Numbered from the stretch's first letter, positions 16,583 to 25,255 are shown. The stretch: DNA of 64,000 nt from Actinomycetes bacterium (GCA_023396115.1 JAEWXC010000073.1:3855-67854); one strand, 5' to 3'. Notes: generated by a model from the letters alone, not told the origin. Made by a program: numbers and translations.

Positions 16583-16695
16583 GGTGTCCTCCGGGAGTGG
16601 TGGGTGGTGAGTGCCAGCCTGCTGCGGGGCGCGTCGTGGTCGGGAGAGTCGGGGTACTCAACCACGCCGAGGACCGGACCTGGCCCGTGGTGACG

Positions 16696-16701
16696 TAATC
16701 T
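16696..16701 (+). promoter_or_regulatory. -10 box, leaderless promoter of prfB
   Basis: TAATCT stands 8 bases before the GTG at 16710; the gene lacks an obvious ribosome site. Confidence 0.55.
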
Positions 16702-16709
16702 TGCTGATC

Positions 16710-17828
16710 GTGGCCAGTACCGACTTCGACGCCGAGATCAAGCAGCTCCAGGCGACCATGCACACCATCGAGCAGGTGCTCGACCTGGGCGCCATGCGCG
16801 CCGAGATCGCCGAGCTCGGCGAGCAGGTCGCCGCACCGGACCTGTGGGACGACCAGGAGAACGCCCAGCGCGTGACCGGTCGGCTCTCCGTGCTCAACGG
16901 TGAGGTGGACCGGTTCACCGACCTGGCCGGCCGCATCGACGACCTGGCCGTGCTCGTCGAGCTCGCCCAGGAGGAGAACGACGCCGACTCCCTGGCCGAG
17001 GCCGACGCCGAGCTGGCCCGCGTGCAGAAGGCCGTCGAGTCGCTCGAGATCCGCACCCTGCTCTCCGGCGAGTACGACGCCCGCGAGGCCCTGGTGACGA
17101 TCCGCTCCGGTGCCGGTGGTGTCGACGCCGCCGACTTCGCCGAGATGCTGCAGCGGATGTACGTGCGCTGGGCCGAGCACAACAAGTACCCCGTCGACGT
17201 CTACGAGACCTCCTACGCCGAGGAGGCGGGCATCAAGTCCACCACCTTCGCGGTCAAGGCCCCCTACGCCTACGGCACCCTCTCGGTCGAGGCCGGCACC
17301 CACCGGCTGGTCCGGATCAGCCCGTTCGACAACCAGGGCCGCCGGCAGACCTCGTTCGCCGCGGTCGAGGTGGTCCCGGTGCTGGAGCAGACCGACGACA
17401 TCGACATCCCCGACGAGGAGATCCGTACCGACGTCTACCGCTCCGGCGGCCCGGGCGGCCAGTCGGTCAACACCACCGACTCCGCGGTCCGACTCACCCA
17501 CATCCCCACCGGCACCGTGGTCAGCTGCCAGAACGAGAAGTCGCAGCTGCAGAACAAGGCCTCCGCGATGGTCGTGCTGAAGGCGAAGCTGCTCGCGCTG
17601 AAGAAGGCCGAGGAGAAGGCCCAGCTCGACGAGATGCGCGGCGACGTCGCCGCCAGCTGGGGCGACCAGATGCGCAACTACGTGCTCAACCCGTACCAGA
17701 TCGTCAAGGACCTGCGCACCGGCCACGAGTCGGGCAACCCGGCCTCGGTCTTCGACGGCGACCTCGACGCCTTCCTGGAGGCCGGCATCCGCTGGCGCCG
17801 GGGCGTGGAGAAGTCCGAGCAGAACTGA
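16710..17828 (+). CDS. prfB: Peptide chain release factor 2
   Basis: 372 residues. RF2 reads UGA and UAA and triggers peptidyl-tRNA hydrolysis on the ribosome. The tripeptide anticodon of RF2, SPF, lies in ISPFDNQGRRQTSF; the catalytic GGQ loop is GGPGGQSVNTTDSAVRL near residue 249; the N-terminal helical domain is complete. Unlike E. coli prfB there is no in-frame UGA and no programmed frameshift; the frame is continuous from VASTDFDAEIKQL. Start GTG with a leaderless -10 box. A hairpin follows the stop. Confidence 0.96.
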   Translation: MASTDFDAEIKQLQATMHTIEQVLDLGAMRAEIAELGEQVAAPDLWDDQENAQRVTGRLSVLNGEVDRFTDLAGRIDDLAVLVELAQEENDADSLAEADAELARVQKAVESLEIRTLLSGEYDAREALVTIRSGAGGVDAADFAEMLQRMYVRWAEHNKYPVDVYETSYAEEAGIKSTTFAVKAPYAYGTLSVEAGTHRLVRISPFDNQGRRQTSFAAVEVVPVLEQTDDIDIPDEEIRTDVYRSGGPGGQSVNTTDSAVRLTHIPTGTVVSCQNEKSQLQNKASAMVVLKAKLLALKKAEEKAQLDEMRGDVAASWGDQMRNYVLNPYQIVKDLRTGHESGNPASVFDGDLDAFLEAGIRWRRGVEKSEQN

Positions 17829-17840
17829 CCCACCCCCTCA

Positions 17841-17872
17841 CGACGGCGGTACTCGACCGGGTGCCGCCGTCG
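17841..17872. terminator. Terminator hairpin after prfB
   Basis: CGACGGCGG (17841-17849) pairs with 17864-17872 across a 14-base loop, between convergent genes. Confidence 0.6.
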
Positions 17873-17899
17873 GGTGCTTCCCGGGGGTGTGTGCGCCCG

Positions 17900-18517
17900 T
17901 CAGCCGGTGGCGGCGGCGCGCACCACGCCCGGACAGAACGTCTCGGCCCGGCTCACCGCGCCCGGGCCCTGCAGCTCGCAGGTCAGCCAGGCGTCACCGA
18001 ACAGCCCGGCCCAGCGCACGGTTTCCCGCGGCTTCGACTCACGGCAGGTCCAGGCCGTGCCGGACTGTCCGAACGTGACCGGCACGGTGCGGCAGTCCTG
18101 CGGGGGTTCGGCCCGCGCCCAGGCCCGGGCCGCCCTCACCTTCACGGGTGGGACGAAGACCCACACCGACGCGAACGGGTCGCGCGCCCGCTCGCCCACC
18201 CGCCAGGTGCAGCCCACCTCGAGCCCCAGGTCGTGGTCCGGGTCCCCGCCGACCGGGTCGCCGTTGCCCCAGCTGACCAGTTGCACGCTCAGCGACTCGT
18301 CGTCGGGCAGCCCGGCGACCACCAGGTCCTCCTCGACCGCGCCGCACAGGTCCTCCCGGGACACCTCGACCTGGTCCAGCGGGACGGCGGTGGACGGTGC
18401 GTCCGTGCGCGGGTCCTCGGCGCCGGGGTCGCCGGTGCACCCGGAGGTGAGGAGCACCAGCGCGCCCAACGCCACCACGGCACGGGGGAGGAGCGGCACG
18501 GTGGGGGAGGGCACCAC
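17900..18517 (-). CDS. Putative lipoprotein, DUF3558-like
   Basis: 205 residues with a lipobox LTSGC (cysteine near residue 27), an acidic linker, then an LCGAV...CTW...W.C...A.LTC pattern of paired cysteines typical of DUF3558-like actinobacterial lipoproteins. The role of such proteins is unknown; they sit on the outer face of the membrane. Start GTG 18517 is uncertain: the gene has consecutive GTG codons and no good ribosome site. It lies convergent to prfB and divergent from ftsE. Confidence 0.62.
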   Translation of the reverse strand: MVPSPTVPLLPRAVVALGALVLLTSGCTGDPGAEDPRTDAPSTAVPLDQVEVSREDLCGAVEEDLVVAGLPDDESLSVQLVSWGNGDPVGGDPDHDLGLEVGCTWRVGERARDPFASVWVFVPPVKVRAARAWARAEPPQDCRTVPVTFGQSGTAWTCRESKPRETVRWAGLFGDAWLTCELQGPGAVSRAETFCPGVVRAAATG

Positions 18518-18571
18518 CCCAATCTAGTCGCAGCCCGGCGCGCCCGGGGCCGGACCTCAGGGTCGCTCGAC

Positions 18572-18577
18572 TAGGGT
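18572..18577 (+). promoter_or_regulatory. -10 box upstream of ftsE
   Basis: TAGGGT lies 8 bases before the GTG at 18586 but only 2 bases before the ATG at 18580; it therefore supports 18586 as the leaderless start. Confidence 0.5.
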
Positions 18578-18585
18578 CGATGGAC

Positions 18586-19275
18586 GTGATTCGCTTCGAG
18601 AAGGTCATCAAGACCTACCCCGGCCAGAGCCATGCGGCGCTCGACGACGTGTCGGTGGACATCGAGAAGGGCGAATTCGTCTTCCTCGTCGGCTCCTCGG
18701 GGTCCGGCAAGTCCACGTTCCTGCGTCTGGTCCTGCGCGAGCACCGCCCCACCAGCGGGCGGGTGCACGTGGCCGGCAAGGAGATCAACCGGCTCGCCAA
18801 CTGGAAGGTGCCGCGGCTGCGCCGCGAGATCGGCACCGTCTTCCAGGACTTCCGGCTGCTGGACAACAAGACCGTCGCCGAGAACGTCGCGTTCGCGCTG
18901 CAGGTCATCGGCACCCCGCGCAAGGAGATCAACCGGCTGGTCCCCGAGACCCTCGAGCTGGTCGGACTGGAGGGCAAGGCCACCCGCCTGCCCGACGAGC
19001 TGTCCGGTGGTGAGCAGCAGCGCGTGGCCGTGGCCCGGGCGTTCGTCAACCGGCCCAAGATCCTCATCGCCGACGAGCCCACCGGCAACCTGGACCCGAC
19101 CACCTCGGTGGGGATCATGAAGCTGCTGGACCGGATCAACCGCACCGGCACCACCGTGCTCATGGCCACCCACGACGCCGGGATCGTCGACCAGATGCGC
19201 AAGCGCGTGATCGAGCTCGAGGACGGTCGCGTGGTGCGCGACCAGGCCCAGGGCGTCTACGGCTTCGGACACTGA
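18586..19275 (+). CDS. ftsE: Cell division ATP-binding protein FtsE
   Basis: 229 residues, an ABC-type ATPase that with FtsX regulates septal cell-wall hydrolases. Walker A is GSSGSGKST, the Q-loop is FQDFRLL, the signature LSGGEQQR and Walker B ILIADEPTGNLDP; the H-loop is MATHD. The GTG at 18586 gives VIRFEKVIKTYPGQ, which matches the usual FtsE N-terminus and, as I recall, the length of the mycobacterial protein; ATG 18580 would add two residues. FtsX follows after 14 bases, so they form an operon. Confidence 0.95.
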   Translation: MIRFEKVIKTYPGQSHAALDDVSVDIEKGEFVFLVGSSGSGKSTFLRLVLREHRPTSGRVHVAGKEINRLANWKVPRLRREIGTVFQDFRLLDNKTVAENVAFALQVIGTPRKEINRLVPETLELVGLEGKATRLPDELSGGEQQRVAVARAFVNRPKILIADEPTGNLDPTTSVGIMKLLDRINRTGTTVLMATHDAGIVDQMRKRVIELEDGRVVRDQAQGVYGFGH

Positions 19276-19289
19276 AGGACTACTTCCCC

Positions 19290-20201
19290 ATGCAGCTTCG
19301 TCACATCTTCTCCGACCTGCGCCAGGGTCTGCGTCGCAACCTGTCGATGCACCTGGCGGTGGTCCTCACCCTCTTCGTCTCGCTCACCCTGGTGGGCCTG
19401 GGCGTGCTGATGAACCAGCAGGCGGCCAAGGCCGCCGAGCACTGGGGCAGCCAGCTCCAGATCACCGTGTGGCTGTGCAAGGACAACGACGAGTCGGCCC
19501 GGTGCACCAGTGCCGTCACCGACGCGCAGCGCGAGGCGATCCTCACGGTCGTCGAGGACAACCCCGAGGTCGCCAGCCACCACACCGAGACCTCCGAGGA
19601 GGCCTTCACCAAGCTGAAGGAGCTGCTCGGGCCCGAGCGTTTCGAGGGGCCCAACGCCGCCGTCACCGCCGCGGACATGCCCGAGTCGGTGTGGATCGAG
19701 CTGAAGGACCCCGAGGAGTTCGAGGGCATCACCAGCGCCGTCGAGGGCCTGGAGGGCGTCTCGGGGATCCGGGACATGCGCGAGACGCTGAAGCCGATCT
19801 ACGGCTCCATCAATGCGCTGCAGTGGGCGGCCCTGGGGACCGCGGCCTTCCTGGTGCTGGCGGCCCTGCTGCTGGTGGGCAACACCATCCGGCTGGCGGC
19901 GTTCGCCCGGCGCAAGGAGATCGGGATCATGCGCCTGGTCGGCGCCTCCTCGCTCTACATCACCCTGCCGTTCCTGATGGAGGCCCTGGTCACCGCACTC
20001 TTCGGTGTGCTGCTGGCCTCCGGGGCGCTCGCGGCGTTCATGTGGTTCGGGATCCACGAGGGGCCCGCGCAGTCGCTGGGCTTCATGCCGTGGGTGGGGA
20101 TGGGTGAGCTGTGGCGTGCGATCGGCGCGATCGCCGTGCTCGGGCCGCTGCTGACCGTGCTCCCGACACTCGTGCTGACGCGCAAATACCTCAAGGTGTG
20201 A
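19290..20201 (+). CDS. ftsX: Cell division protein FtsX (permease-like)
   Basis: 303 residues. One N-terminal transmembrane helix (about 22-43), an extracytoplasmic domain of roughly 120 residues containing a cysteine pair (LCKDNDESARC), and three C-terminal helices make the FtsX layout. FtsX passes the ATPase signal of FtsE to an extracellular amidase or peptidase, and here the next gene encodes such a peptidase with a coiled coil. Spacing to ftsE (14 bases) supports co-transcription. Confidence 0.95.
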   Translation: MQLRHIFSDLRQGLRRNLSMHLAVVLTLFVSLTLVGLGVLMNQQAAKAAEHWGSQLQITVWLCKDNDESARCTSAVTDAQREAILTVVEDNPEVASHHTETSEEAFTKLKELLGPERFEGPNAAVTAADMPESVWIELKDPEEFEGITSAVEGLEGVSGIRDMRETLKPIYGSINALQWAALGTAAFLVLAALLLVGNTIRLAAFARRKEIGIMRLVGASSLYITLPFLMEALVTALFGVLLASGALAAFMWFGIHEGPAQSLGFMPWVGMGELWRAIGAIAVLGPLLTVLPTLVLTRKYLKV

Positions 20202-20256
20202 CCCCGCTCGGCTACGGTCGAGACGTTCACTTCCCCGAACGACCGAAGGCTGACCG

Positions 20257-21510
20257 GTGCGCTTCTTCCCCCGTACCGCTCGTCGGAGCCTGCTCGCCAC
20301 CACGCTGGTGGCGGTCATGGGCGCCGGCGCGCTGAACCTGTCCCTCGCCAGTGCTGACGACCTCAAGGACCGTCAGAAGCAGGTGCAGAAGGACATCAAC
20401 CACGCCCACTCGGACCTGGAGCACTCCAGCGCCCGGTTCCGCAAGGCGCAACGCGCGTGGGAGTCGTCGAAGGGGGAGCTCGCCTCCGCCCGCGCCGCGC
20501 TGGCCGTGGCCCGGTCCAAGGTGAGCGCCGCGGAGGAGGAGGACGCCCGGATGCAGGCGGCCCTGGTGGCCGCCGAGGCGAAGCTGGCCACCGCTCGTGC
20601 CGAGCTCGCCACCGGCAAGCAGAACGTGGAGGACCAGCAGGGCCAGGTGGTCCAGGTCGTCACCGACATCTACACCCAGGGCGACCCGCAGCTGCTGGCC
20701 TTCTCCTCGCTGCTGGACTCGGCCACCCCCGCCGACCTGACCCGAGGTGCCGAGGCCCAGTCGGCGGTCGTGGGTCGGGAGACCCGCGCCTACGACGACC
20801 TCAGCGCCGCCAAGGTCCTGCTCCAGGTCACCGCCCGGCAGGTGCGCGAGGCCACCGACGAGGTCGCCGCGTCCCGTCAGGCCGCCGCCGACCACCTGGT
20901 CGAGATGGAGTCGCTGGAGGCCAGCGCCGCCTCGGCCACTGCCACGGTCGCCGCCCAGGTGAAGCGGACCCGCAAGACCCGCGCCTCCGCGGTGGCCGCC
21001 CGTGCCGCCGACCGCAAGGTGTTGCGCCAGCTCGAGGCCGAGGCCAACCGGATCAAGGAGAAGCTGCGCCAGCAGGCGCTCAACAACGGTGCAAACAACA
21101 CCCCGGGCAACACCGGCGGCTTCCTCAACCACCCGGTCAACGGACGGGTCACCTCGCCGTACGGGTACCGCACCCACCCGATCTACGGCTACTACTCGCT
21201 GCACGACGGCACCGACTTCGGCGCCGGCTGCGGCACCCCGCTGTACGCCACCGCCGACGGCACGATCATGCAGAAGTACTGGAGCACCGTGTACGGCAAC
21301 CGGCTGGTGCTCAACCACGGCGTGCAGCGCGGCGTCGGCGTGGCGAGCGTCTACAACCACGCCACCCGGTACGTGGTGCGCCAGGGCCAGAAGGTCAAGC
21401 GCGGCCAGGTGATCGGCTACGTCGGGTCGACCGGCTGGTCCACCGGCTGCCACCTGCACTTCACCGTCCTGGTCAACGGCTCGGCCGTGAACCCGATGAA
21501 CTGGCTCTGA
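20257..21510 (+). CDS. Secreted coiled-coil M23 peptidase, probable FtsEX-controlled
   Basis: 417 residues: signal peptide (about 1-32), a long coiled coil (about 35-285, rich in Ala, Glu and Arg), then an LytM/M23 peptidase domain. Zinc ligands are HDGTD (HxxxD near residue 315) and CHLHF (HxH near residue 400). The arrangement matches EnvC/PcsB/RipC-type proteins, whose coiled coil binds FtsX, although the catalytic residues are retained here. It cleaves peptidoglycan crosslinks during division. GTG 20257 start; 55 bases after ftsX, with a candidate TACGGT -10 upstream. Confidence 0.9.
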   Translation: MRFFPRTARRSLLATTLVAVMGAGALNLSLASADDLKDRQKQVQKDINHAHSDLEHSSARFRKAQRAWESSKGELASARAALAVARSKVSAAEEEDARMQAALVAAEAKLATARAELATGKQNVEDQQGQVVQVVTDIYTQGDPQLLAFSSLLDSATPADLTRGAEAQSAVVGRETRAYDDLSAAKVLLQVTARQVREATDEVAASRQAAADHLVEMESLEASAASATATVAAQVKRTRKTRASAVAARAADRKVLRQLEAEANRIKEKLRQQALNNGANNTPGNTGGFLNHPVNGRVTSPYGYRTHPIYGYYSLHDGTDFGAGCGTPLYATADGTIMQKYWSTVYGNRLVLNHGVQRGVGVASVYNHATRYVVRQGQKVKRGQVIGYVGSTGWSTGCHLHFTVLVNGSAVNPMNWL

Positions 21511-21578
21511 GCCGGCCCTGACCCGCGCGGGAGCCGCCCCGGGGAAACCGGGTTGCGCCCGCCTGAGAGGATGCGCAG

Positions 21579-22058
21579 GTGGCGAAGGAGCAGGGCGAGA
21601 AGCTGGTGGCGCAGAACAAGAAGGCGCGCCACGACTACCTCATCGAGGACACCTGGGAGGCCGGGATCTCCCTGATGGGCACCGAGGTGAAGTCGCTGCG
21701 GATGGGCCGGGCGAGCCTGGTCGACGGGTTCGCGGAGGTCGACAACGGCGAGGTGTGGCTGCTCGGCGTGCACATCCCCGAGTACGCCCAGGGCACCTGG
21801 ACCAACCACGCCGCCCGGCGGCGGCGCAAGCTGCTGCTGCACCGGTCCGAGATCAACAGGATCGAGAAGAAGCTGGGCGACAAGGGCTACACACTGGTCC
21901 CGCTCAAGCTGTACTTCAAGGACGGCCGCGCGAAGGTCGAGATCGCCCTGGCCAAGGGCAAGAAGGCCTACGACAAGCGGCACGCCCTGGCCGAGCGTCA
22001 GGCGAACCGGGAGAAGGTCGACGCCGTGCAGCGCCGACTGAAGGGGATGCGTGACTGA
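21579..22058 (+). CDS. smpB: SsrA-binding protein SmpB
   Basis: 159 residues. SmpB binds tmRNA and delivers it to stalled ribosomes. The core matches the family: NKKARHDYLIEDTWEAGI, GTEVKSLRMGRASL, NHAARRRRKLLLHRSEI and the basic tail KGKKAYDKRHALAERQ. GTG 21579 is preceded at 6 bases by GAGGAT, a possible leaderless -10. The ssrA gene itself lies 1.5 kb downstream, on the same strand. The last 8 bases overlap the following hydrolase gene. Confidence 0.96.
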   Translation: MAKEQGEKLVAQNKKARHDYLIEDTWEAGISLMGTEVKSLRMGRASLVDGFAEVDNGEVWLLGVHIPEYAQGTWTNHAARRRRKLLLHRSEINRIEKKLGDKGYTLVPLKLYFKDGRAKVEIALAKGKKAYDKRHALAERQANREKVDAVQRRLKGMRD

Positions 22059-22971
22059 CCGCCCGCCCGCGGGGGAGGACCTCGCCGTGCTGCGCGCCGA
22101 GGGCGTCCCGGCTGCGGTCGAGCGACTTGGACTGCCGGGCCTGTTCGACGTGCACACCCACTTCCTGCCGCCGCGGGTGATGGCCAAGGTGCAGGCCGTC
22201 TTCGACTCCGCCGGGCCGTTGATCGGCCGGCCCTGGCCGATCCGCTACCGCGCGGACGACGACACCCTGGTCGAGCTGCTCCGCGGCCTGGGGGTGCGGC
22301 ACTTCTCGGCGCTGCCGTACGCGCACCGACCGGGCATGGCCGAGTTCCTCAACGACTGGGCCGCCGACTTCGCCGCCCGGGTGCCCGAGGCGCTGCACTG
22401 CGGCACCTTCTTCCCCGAGCCGGGGGCGGTCGACTACGTCGCGGCACGGCTGGAGCAGGGCCTGGAGCTGGTCAAGGTCCACGTCCAGGTCAGCGCGTTC
22501 CACGTCACCGACCCGCTGCTGGACGCGACCTGGGGTCTGCTTGCCGAGGCCTCGACGCCCGTGGTGGTGCACGCCGGGTCGGGTCCGGTGGCCACCGAGT
22601 TCACCGGTCCCGGGCCGGTCGCGGAGCTGCTCACCCGGCACCCGCGGCTGCGGCTGCTCATCGCGCACGCCGGGGCCCCGGAGTACACCGAGTTCCTGGA
22701 CCTGGCTGAGCGGTACGAGAACGTCGGGCTGGACACCACGATGGCCTTCACCGACTTCTTCGACGACATGGGTGGGGTCTACCCGCCCGAGCTGCTCGGC
22801 CGGCTGCGTGACCTGGGGCTGGCGGGCAAGGTGCTGCTCGGCTCGGACTTCCCGAACATCCCCTACCCCTACGCCCACCAGGTCGAGGCGCTGGAAAGGC
22901 TCGACCTGGGGGACGACTGGTTGGCCCGGGTGCTGTGGCACAACGGCGCGGACCTGTTCCTCGGCTCCTGA
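22051..22971 (+). CDS. Amidohydrolase-family hydrolase
   Basis: 306 residues, TIM-barrel metal-dependent hydrolase of the Amidohydro-rel_2 type (decarboxylase-like group). The metal-binding HxH is H35/H37 in FDVHTHFLPP; further elements are VVVHAGSG, LIAHAGAPEY and LLGSDFPNIPY with the C-terminal aspartate. The substrate cannot be told from sequence. GTG 22051 start lies inside the end of smpB, indicating translational coupling, though function probably has nothing to do with trans-translation. No close relation to the larger hydrolase at 12870 is apparent. Confidence 0.84.
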   Translation: MTDRPPAGEDLAVLRAEGVPAAVERLGLPGLFDVHTHFLPPRVMAKVQAVFDSAGPLIGRPWPIRYRADDDTLVELLRGLGVRHFSALPYAHRPGMAEFLNDWAADFAARVPEALHCGTFFPEPGAVDYVAARLEQGLELVKVHVQVSAFHVTDPLLDATWGLLAEASTPVVVHAGSGPVATEFTGPGPVAELLTRHPRLRLLIAHAGAPEYTEFLDLAERYENVGLDTTMAFTDFFDDMGGVYPPELLGRLRDLGLAGKVLLGSDFPNIPYPYAHQVEALERLDLGDDWLARVLWHNGADLFLGS

Positions 22972-23106
22972 CCACTCCGACGTGCCCGTGACGGACAGGG
23001 GCTTCATGAGAGGGCCTTCATCCTCGGCTCACCCCGGGTTCACGGAGCGGGGTCAGACTGGAGTCAATCCCGGTGGGGAGCACCGGGCAGTCTCGAGGAG
23101 GACCCG

Positions 23107-23502
23107 ATGTTCCGCAGCCGCACCACCGCCCTGGCCACCGCCGCCGTGCTCGCCGTCCCGGTCGTCGCCGTGACCGCCGCCCCCGCCCAGGCCGACGTCG
23201 AGAAGCAGCGCCACTTCCGGGTGGCGGGGTCCCTGGTCGACTTCCAGGTCGAGAAGGACAACGGCCGCTTCGAGGTCGACGTGGACATCGACGACACCGC
23301 CCGCCCCGGCAGCCGCTGGAAGGTCGTGCTGCGCCACGACGGCAAGAAGGTGTACTCGGCCGTCAAGCGTGCCCAGGCCGACGGCGACGTCGACCTGCTC
23401 GACCTCAAGCGCCGCGACACCGCCGGTGCCGACCGGTTCAAGGTGACCGTCAAGAAGGTCGGTGGCGCCAAGAAGAGCCGCACCATCCGGTTCGGTCGCT
23501 GA
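23107..23502 (+). CDS. Small secreted beta-rich protein
   Basis: 131 residues with a clear Sec signal peptide ending near AQAD (about residue 29), then a charged domain rich in Lys, Asp and Val (VDVDIDDTARPGSRWKVVLRHDGKKV). A beta-sandwich fold is likely; no cysteine is present in the mature protein. GAGGAGG precedes the ATG. No family recognised. Confidence 0.72.
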   Translation: MFRSRTTALATAAVLAVPVVAVTAAPAQADVEKQRHFRVAGSLVDFQVEKDNGRFEVDVDIDDTARPGSRWKVVLRHDGKKVYSAVKRAQADGDVDLLDLKRRDTAGADRFKVTVKKVGGAKKSRTIRFGR

Positions 23503-23575
23503 GTCCGAGCGCCGGCCCGGTGCTGGTCCGGCACACGAGGGTCGATATCGGCTCGCCGTGTGTCGGACCACCCCG

Positions 23576-23581
23576 TAGACT
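23576..23581 (+). promoter_or_regulatory. -10 box of the ssrA promoter
   Basis: TAGACT 20 bases before the mature tmRNA 5' end, leaving a short precursor to be trimmed by RNase P. The -35 is not clear. Confidence 0.5.
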
Positions 23582-23600
23582 GGCGGTGCACAACTCAAGA

Positions 23601-23970
23601 GGGGCTGATCGGTTTCGACTTGGGACGTTAGTTCCAGGGGAAGCGGGTCGAGAAGCCAGCGCCATCTCGTAAACGATCGCTGGAAACACATAGTTGCCAA
23701 CACCAATCGCAACGACTTCGCTCTCGCTGCCTGAGCAGTGACCGAAGGGTCTGACCGGGCACCCGTCCTCGTCCCGGACCCAGGCCTCGACTAGAGGACT
23801 TGCTGGCCACACCTTGTCAGGAGGGATGGCCGGGACTTCATCCTGACTGAGCCTGTCGGTGACGTGTCCGTCGCGAGCACCGGGGCCGAGAAAACGCCAT
23901 CACGGACTGCACCCGGAGAAGACCTGGATCGACGCTCGAGGACCGGGGTTCGATTCCCCGCAGCTCCACC
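23601..23970 (+). ncRNA. ssrA: Transfer-messenger RNA (tmRNA)
   Basis: tmRNA rescues stalled ribosomes together with SmpB. The 5' end GGGGCTG pairs with CAGCTCC at 23961-23967 to form the tRNA-like acceptor stem, with the T-loop GGTTCGATTCC just before. The tag ORF, resume codon GCC at 23696, reads A-NTNRNDFALAA and stops at TGA 23732-23734; the LAA end is the degradation signal. After the acceptor stem the sequence is ACC followed by C, so the terminal A of CCA is not encoded and must be added. An IS element starts two bases after this 3' end. Confidence 0.95.
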
Positions 23971-25164
23971 CTGTGATCTCTCAGGAGATACCGGACAGAC
24001 CGGACCCAGAACTTGGGTCCGGTCTTCTGGTTTTCTTGGGTCGGGGTCCTGGTGTTCGCCGGTGGCGGCGTTGATGATGCGGACGTGGAGTCCGTCGACG
24101 AGTTTGAGGACTTGGGTTCGGGCGTGTTCAGCGCCCATGCCGATGTGGTGCATGCGGCCGTTCAGGCGAAGGCTGAGTTTGCCGTCCTTGTCGACCTTGT
24201 CGGACAGCACTCGGTGGTGGGTTTCGGTGCTCCGGTCGGCTGTCGGCCCGGTCTTCGGGCGGGCGTTGTACGCGGTCGCGGGGGTGGCTCGGTGGGCTAG
24301 CGAGCGGTGGGGCCGGTGGTGGTTGTAGGCCTCGACGAATCGGTCGATCAGTGTCTGCAGGTCGTTGATGGTGCTCGGTTGGACGGGTTGGGCTGTGAGC
24401 CAGTTCTTCATCGTCTGTTGGAAGCGTTCGACCTTGCCGCAGGTCGTGGGGTGGTTCGGTCGGGAGTTCTTCTGGACGATGTTGAGGCGTTGCAGTTCGG
24501 ACTCGAGGCCGTTGCGTCCGCCGCGGCCGCCTGAGAATCGGGTGGTGTAGGCGAGACCGTTGTCGGTGAGCACGGATGCCGGATAGCCGTGGTGACCTGC
24601 GGTTTCGGTGAAGGTGTTGAGCACGATTCGCCCGTTGATCCGGTGGTGGGCTGAGACGTGCAGTGCGTAGCGGGAGTGGTCGTCGAGCCAGGTGATGACC
24701 TCGGTGTCGGCGTGGGAGGCGAGGCGGTAGTGGGTGAAGTCTGACTGCCAGGTCTCGTTGGGTTGCTCGGCTTCGAAGCGGATGTAGGAGGAGCGGGGGC
24801 GTTTCTTGGGCTGGGGCTCGACCAGGCTCTGGCGGGTCAGGGTGCGGGCGATGGTGCTGACCGAGACGGCGATGTCGTGGTGGTGGTGTAGGTGCCAGGC
24901 GATGGTGTCGGGGCCGGCGTCGAGGCCGGCGTCGAGGAGTTGCTTGCGGATGGTGATGACCAGCTGCACGGTTTGTTCGCTGATGGCGGTCGGTGAGGTC
25001 TTCGGGCGGCGCGAGCGCGGCTCGAAGGCGGCGTCGCCTTCTGCGTGGTAGCGGGCGAGGAGTTCGTAGATCCAGGAGCGTGAGACGGCGTAGGTCGTGG
25101 CGACCTCGGTGACGCTGCGTCCTTCGATCTCGACCGCGGTGATGACCAGCCGTGCTTTCGACAT
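23791..25164 (-). CDS. IS481-family transposase with a C-terminus read from antisense ssrA
   Basis: 457-residue ORF. An N-terminal helix-turn-helix (residues 1-60) precedes an rve-type DDE core with D142 (WQSDFTHY), D201 (LTDNGLAYT) and E246 (GKVERFQQT), then RPHRSLAHRATPATAY, all as in IS481 transposases. The element ends at 23972, but the frame is open across its end, so the last 60 residues (from about GGAAGNRTPV) are coded on the antisense strand of ssrA and stop only at 23791. Either the native stop is absent or the family reads out of its end. Start ATG 25164. All catalytic residues are present, so the enzyme may be active. Confidence 0.88.
   Translation of the reverse strand: MSKARLVITAVEIEGRSVTEVATTYAVSRSWIYELLARYHAEGDAAFEPRSRRPKTSPTAISEQTVQLVITIRKQLLDAGLDAGPDTIAWHLHHHHDIAVSVSTIARTLTRQSLVEPQPKKRPRSSYIRFEAEQPNETWQSDFTHYRLASHADTEVITWLDDHSRYALHVSAHHRINGRIVLNTFTETAGHHGYPASVLTDNGLAYTTRFSGGRGGRNGLESELQRLNIVQKNSRPNHPTTCGKVERFQQTMKNWLTAQPVQPSTINDLQTLIDRFVEAYNHHRPHRSLAHRATPATAYNARPKTGPTADRSTETHHRVLSDKVDKDGKLSLRLNGRMHHIGMGAEHARTQVLKLVDGLHVRIINAATGEHQDPDPRKPEDRTQVLGPVCPVSPERSQGGAAGNRTPVLERRSRSSPGAVRDGVFSAPVLATDTSPTGSVRMKSRPSLLTRCGQQVL
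23957..23969 (+). repeat. Left copy of the 13-bp direct repeat flanking the IS
   Basis: CCCGCAGCTCCAC inside the tmRNA acceptor end; two bases (CC) separate it from the IS inverted repeat. Confidence 0.75.
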
Positions 25165-25255
25165 GGTCGGAGGCTGGCGGAGGGTGTGGTCACTCGTGGG
25201 TCAGGTTGTCCGGGATGTCTTGAGAGATGTGTCCGGGATGTCCTGACGGATCACA
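23972..25255 (-). mobile_element. IS481-family insertion sequence at the ssrA 3' end
   Basis: About 1284 bp, bounded by imperfect 26-bp terminal inverted repeats: 23972-23997 (TGTGATCTCTCAGGAG start) and 25230-25255 (reverse complement TGTGATCCGTCAGGACAT start). Inside the right end there is a second TIR-like copy (25207-25228). The 13-base sequence CCCGCAGCTCCAC lies on both sides, at 23957-23969 and 25256-25268. The left copy is the end of ssrA. Confidence 0.85.
25207..25228 (-). repeat. Second, internal TIR-like copy near the right IS end
   Basis: TGTCCGGGATGTCTTGAGAG and following bases repeat the outer inverted repeat in direct orientation 23 bases inside it; it resembles the left end (ATCTCTCA) more closely than the outer copy does. 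Confidence 0.7.

Noticed and set aside
16710..16800. prfB programmed frameshift
   Set aside because: The frame is open throughout; no in-frame TGA near codon 26.
23972..25164. Transposase as a broken pseudogene
   Set aside because: The frame is intact with D142, D201 and E246 present; only the C-terminus is abnormal.
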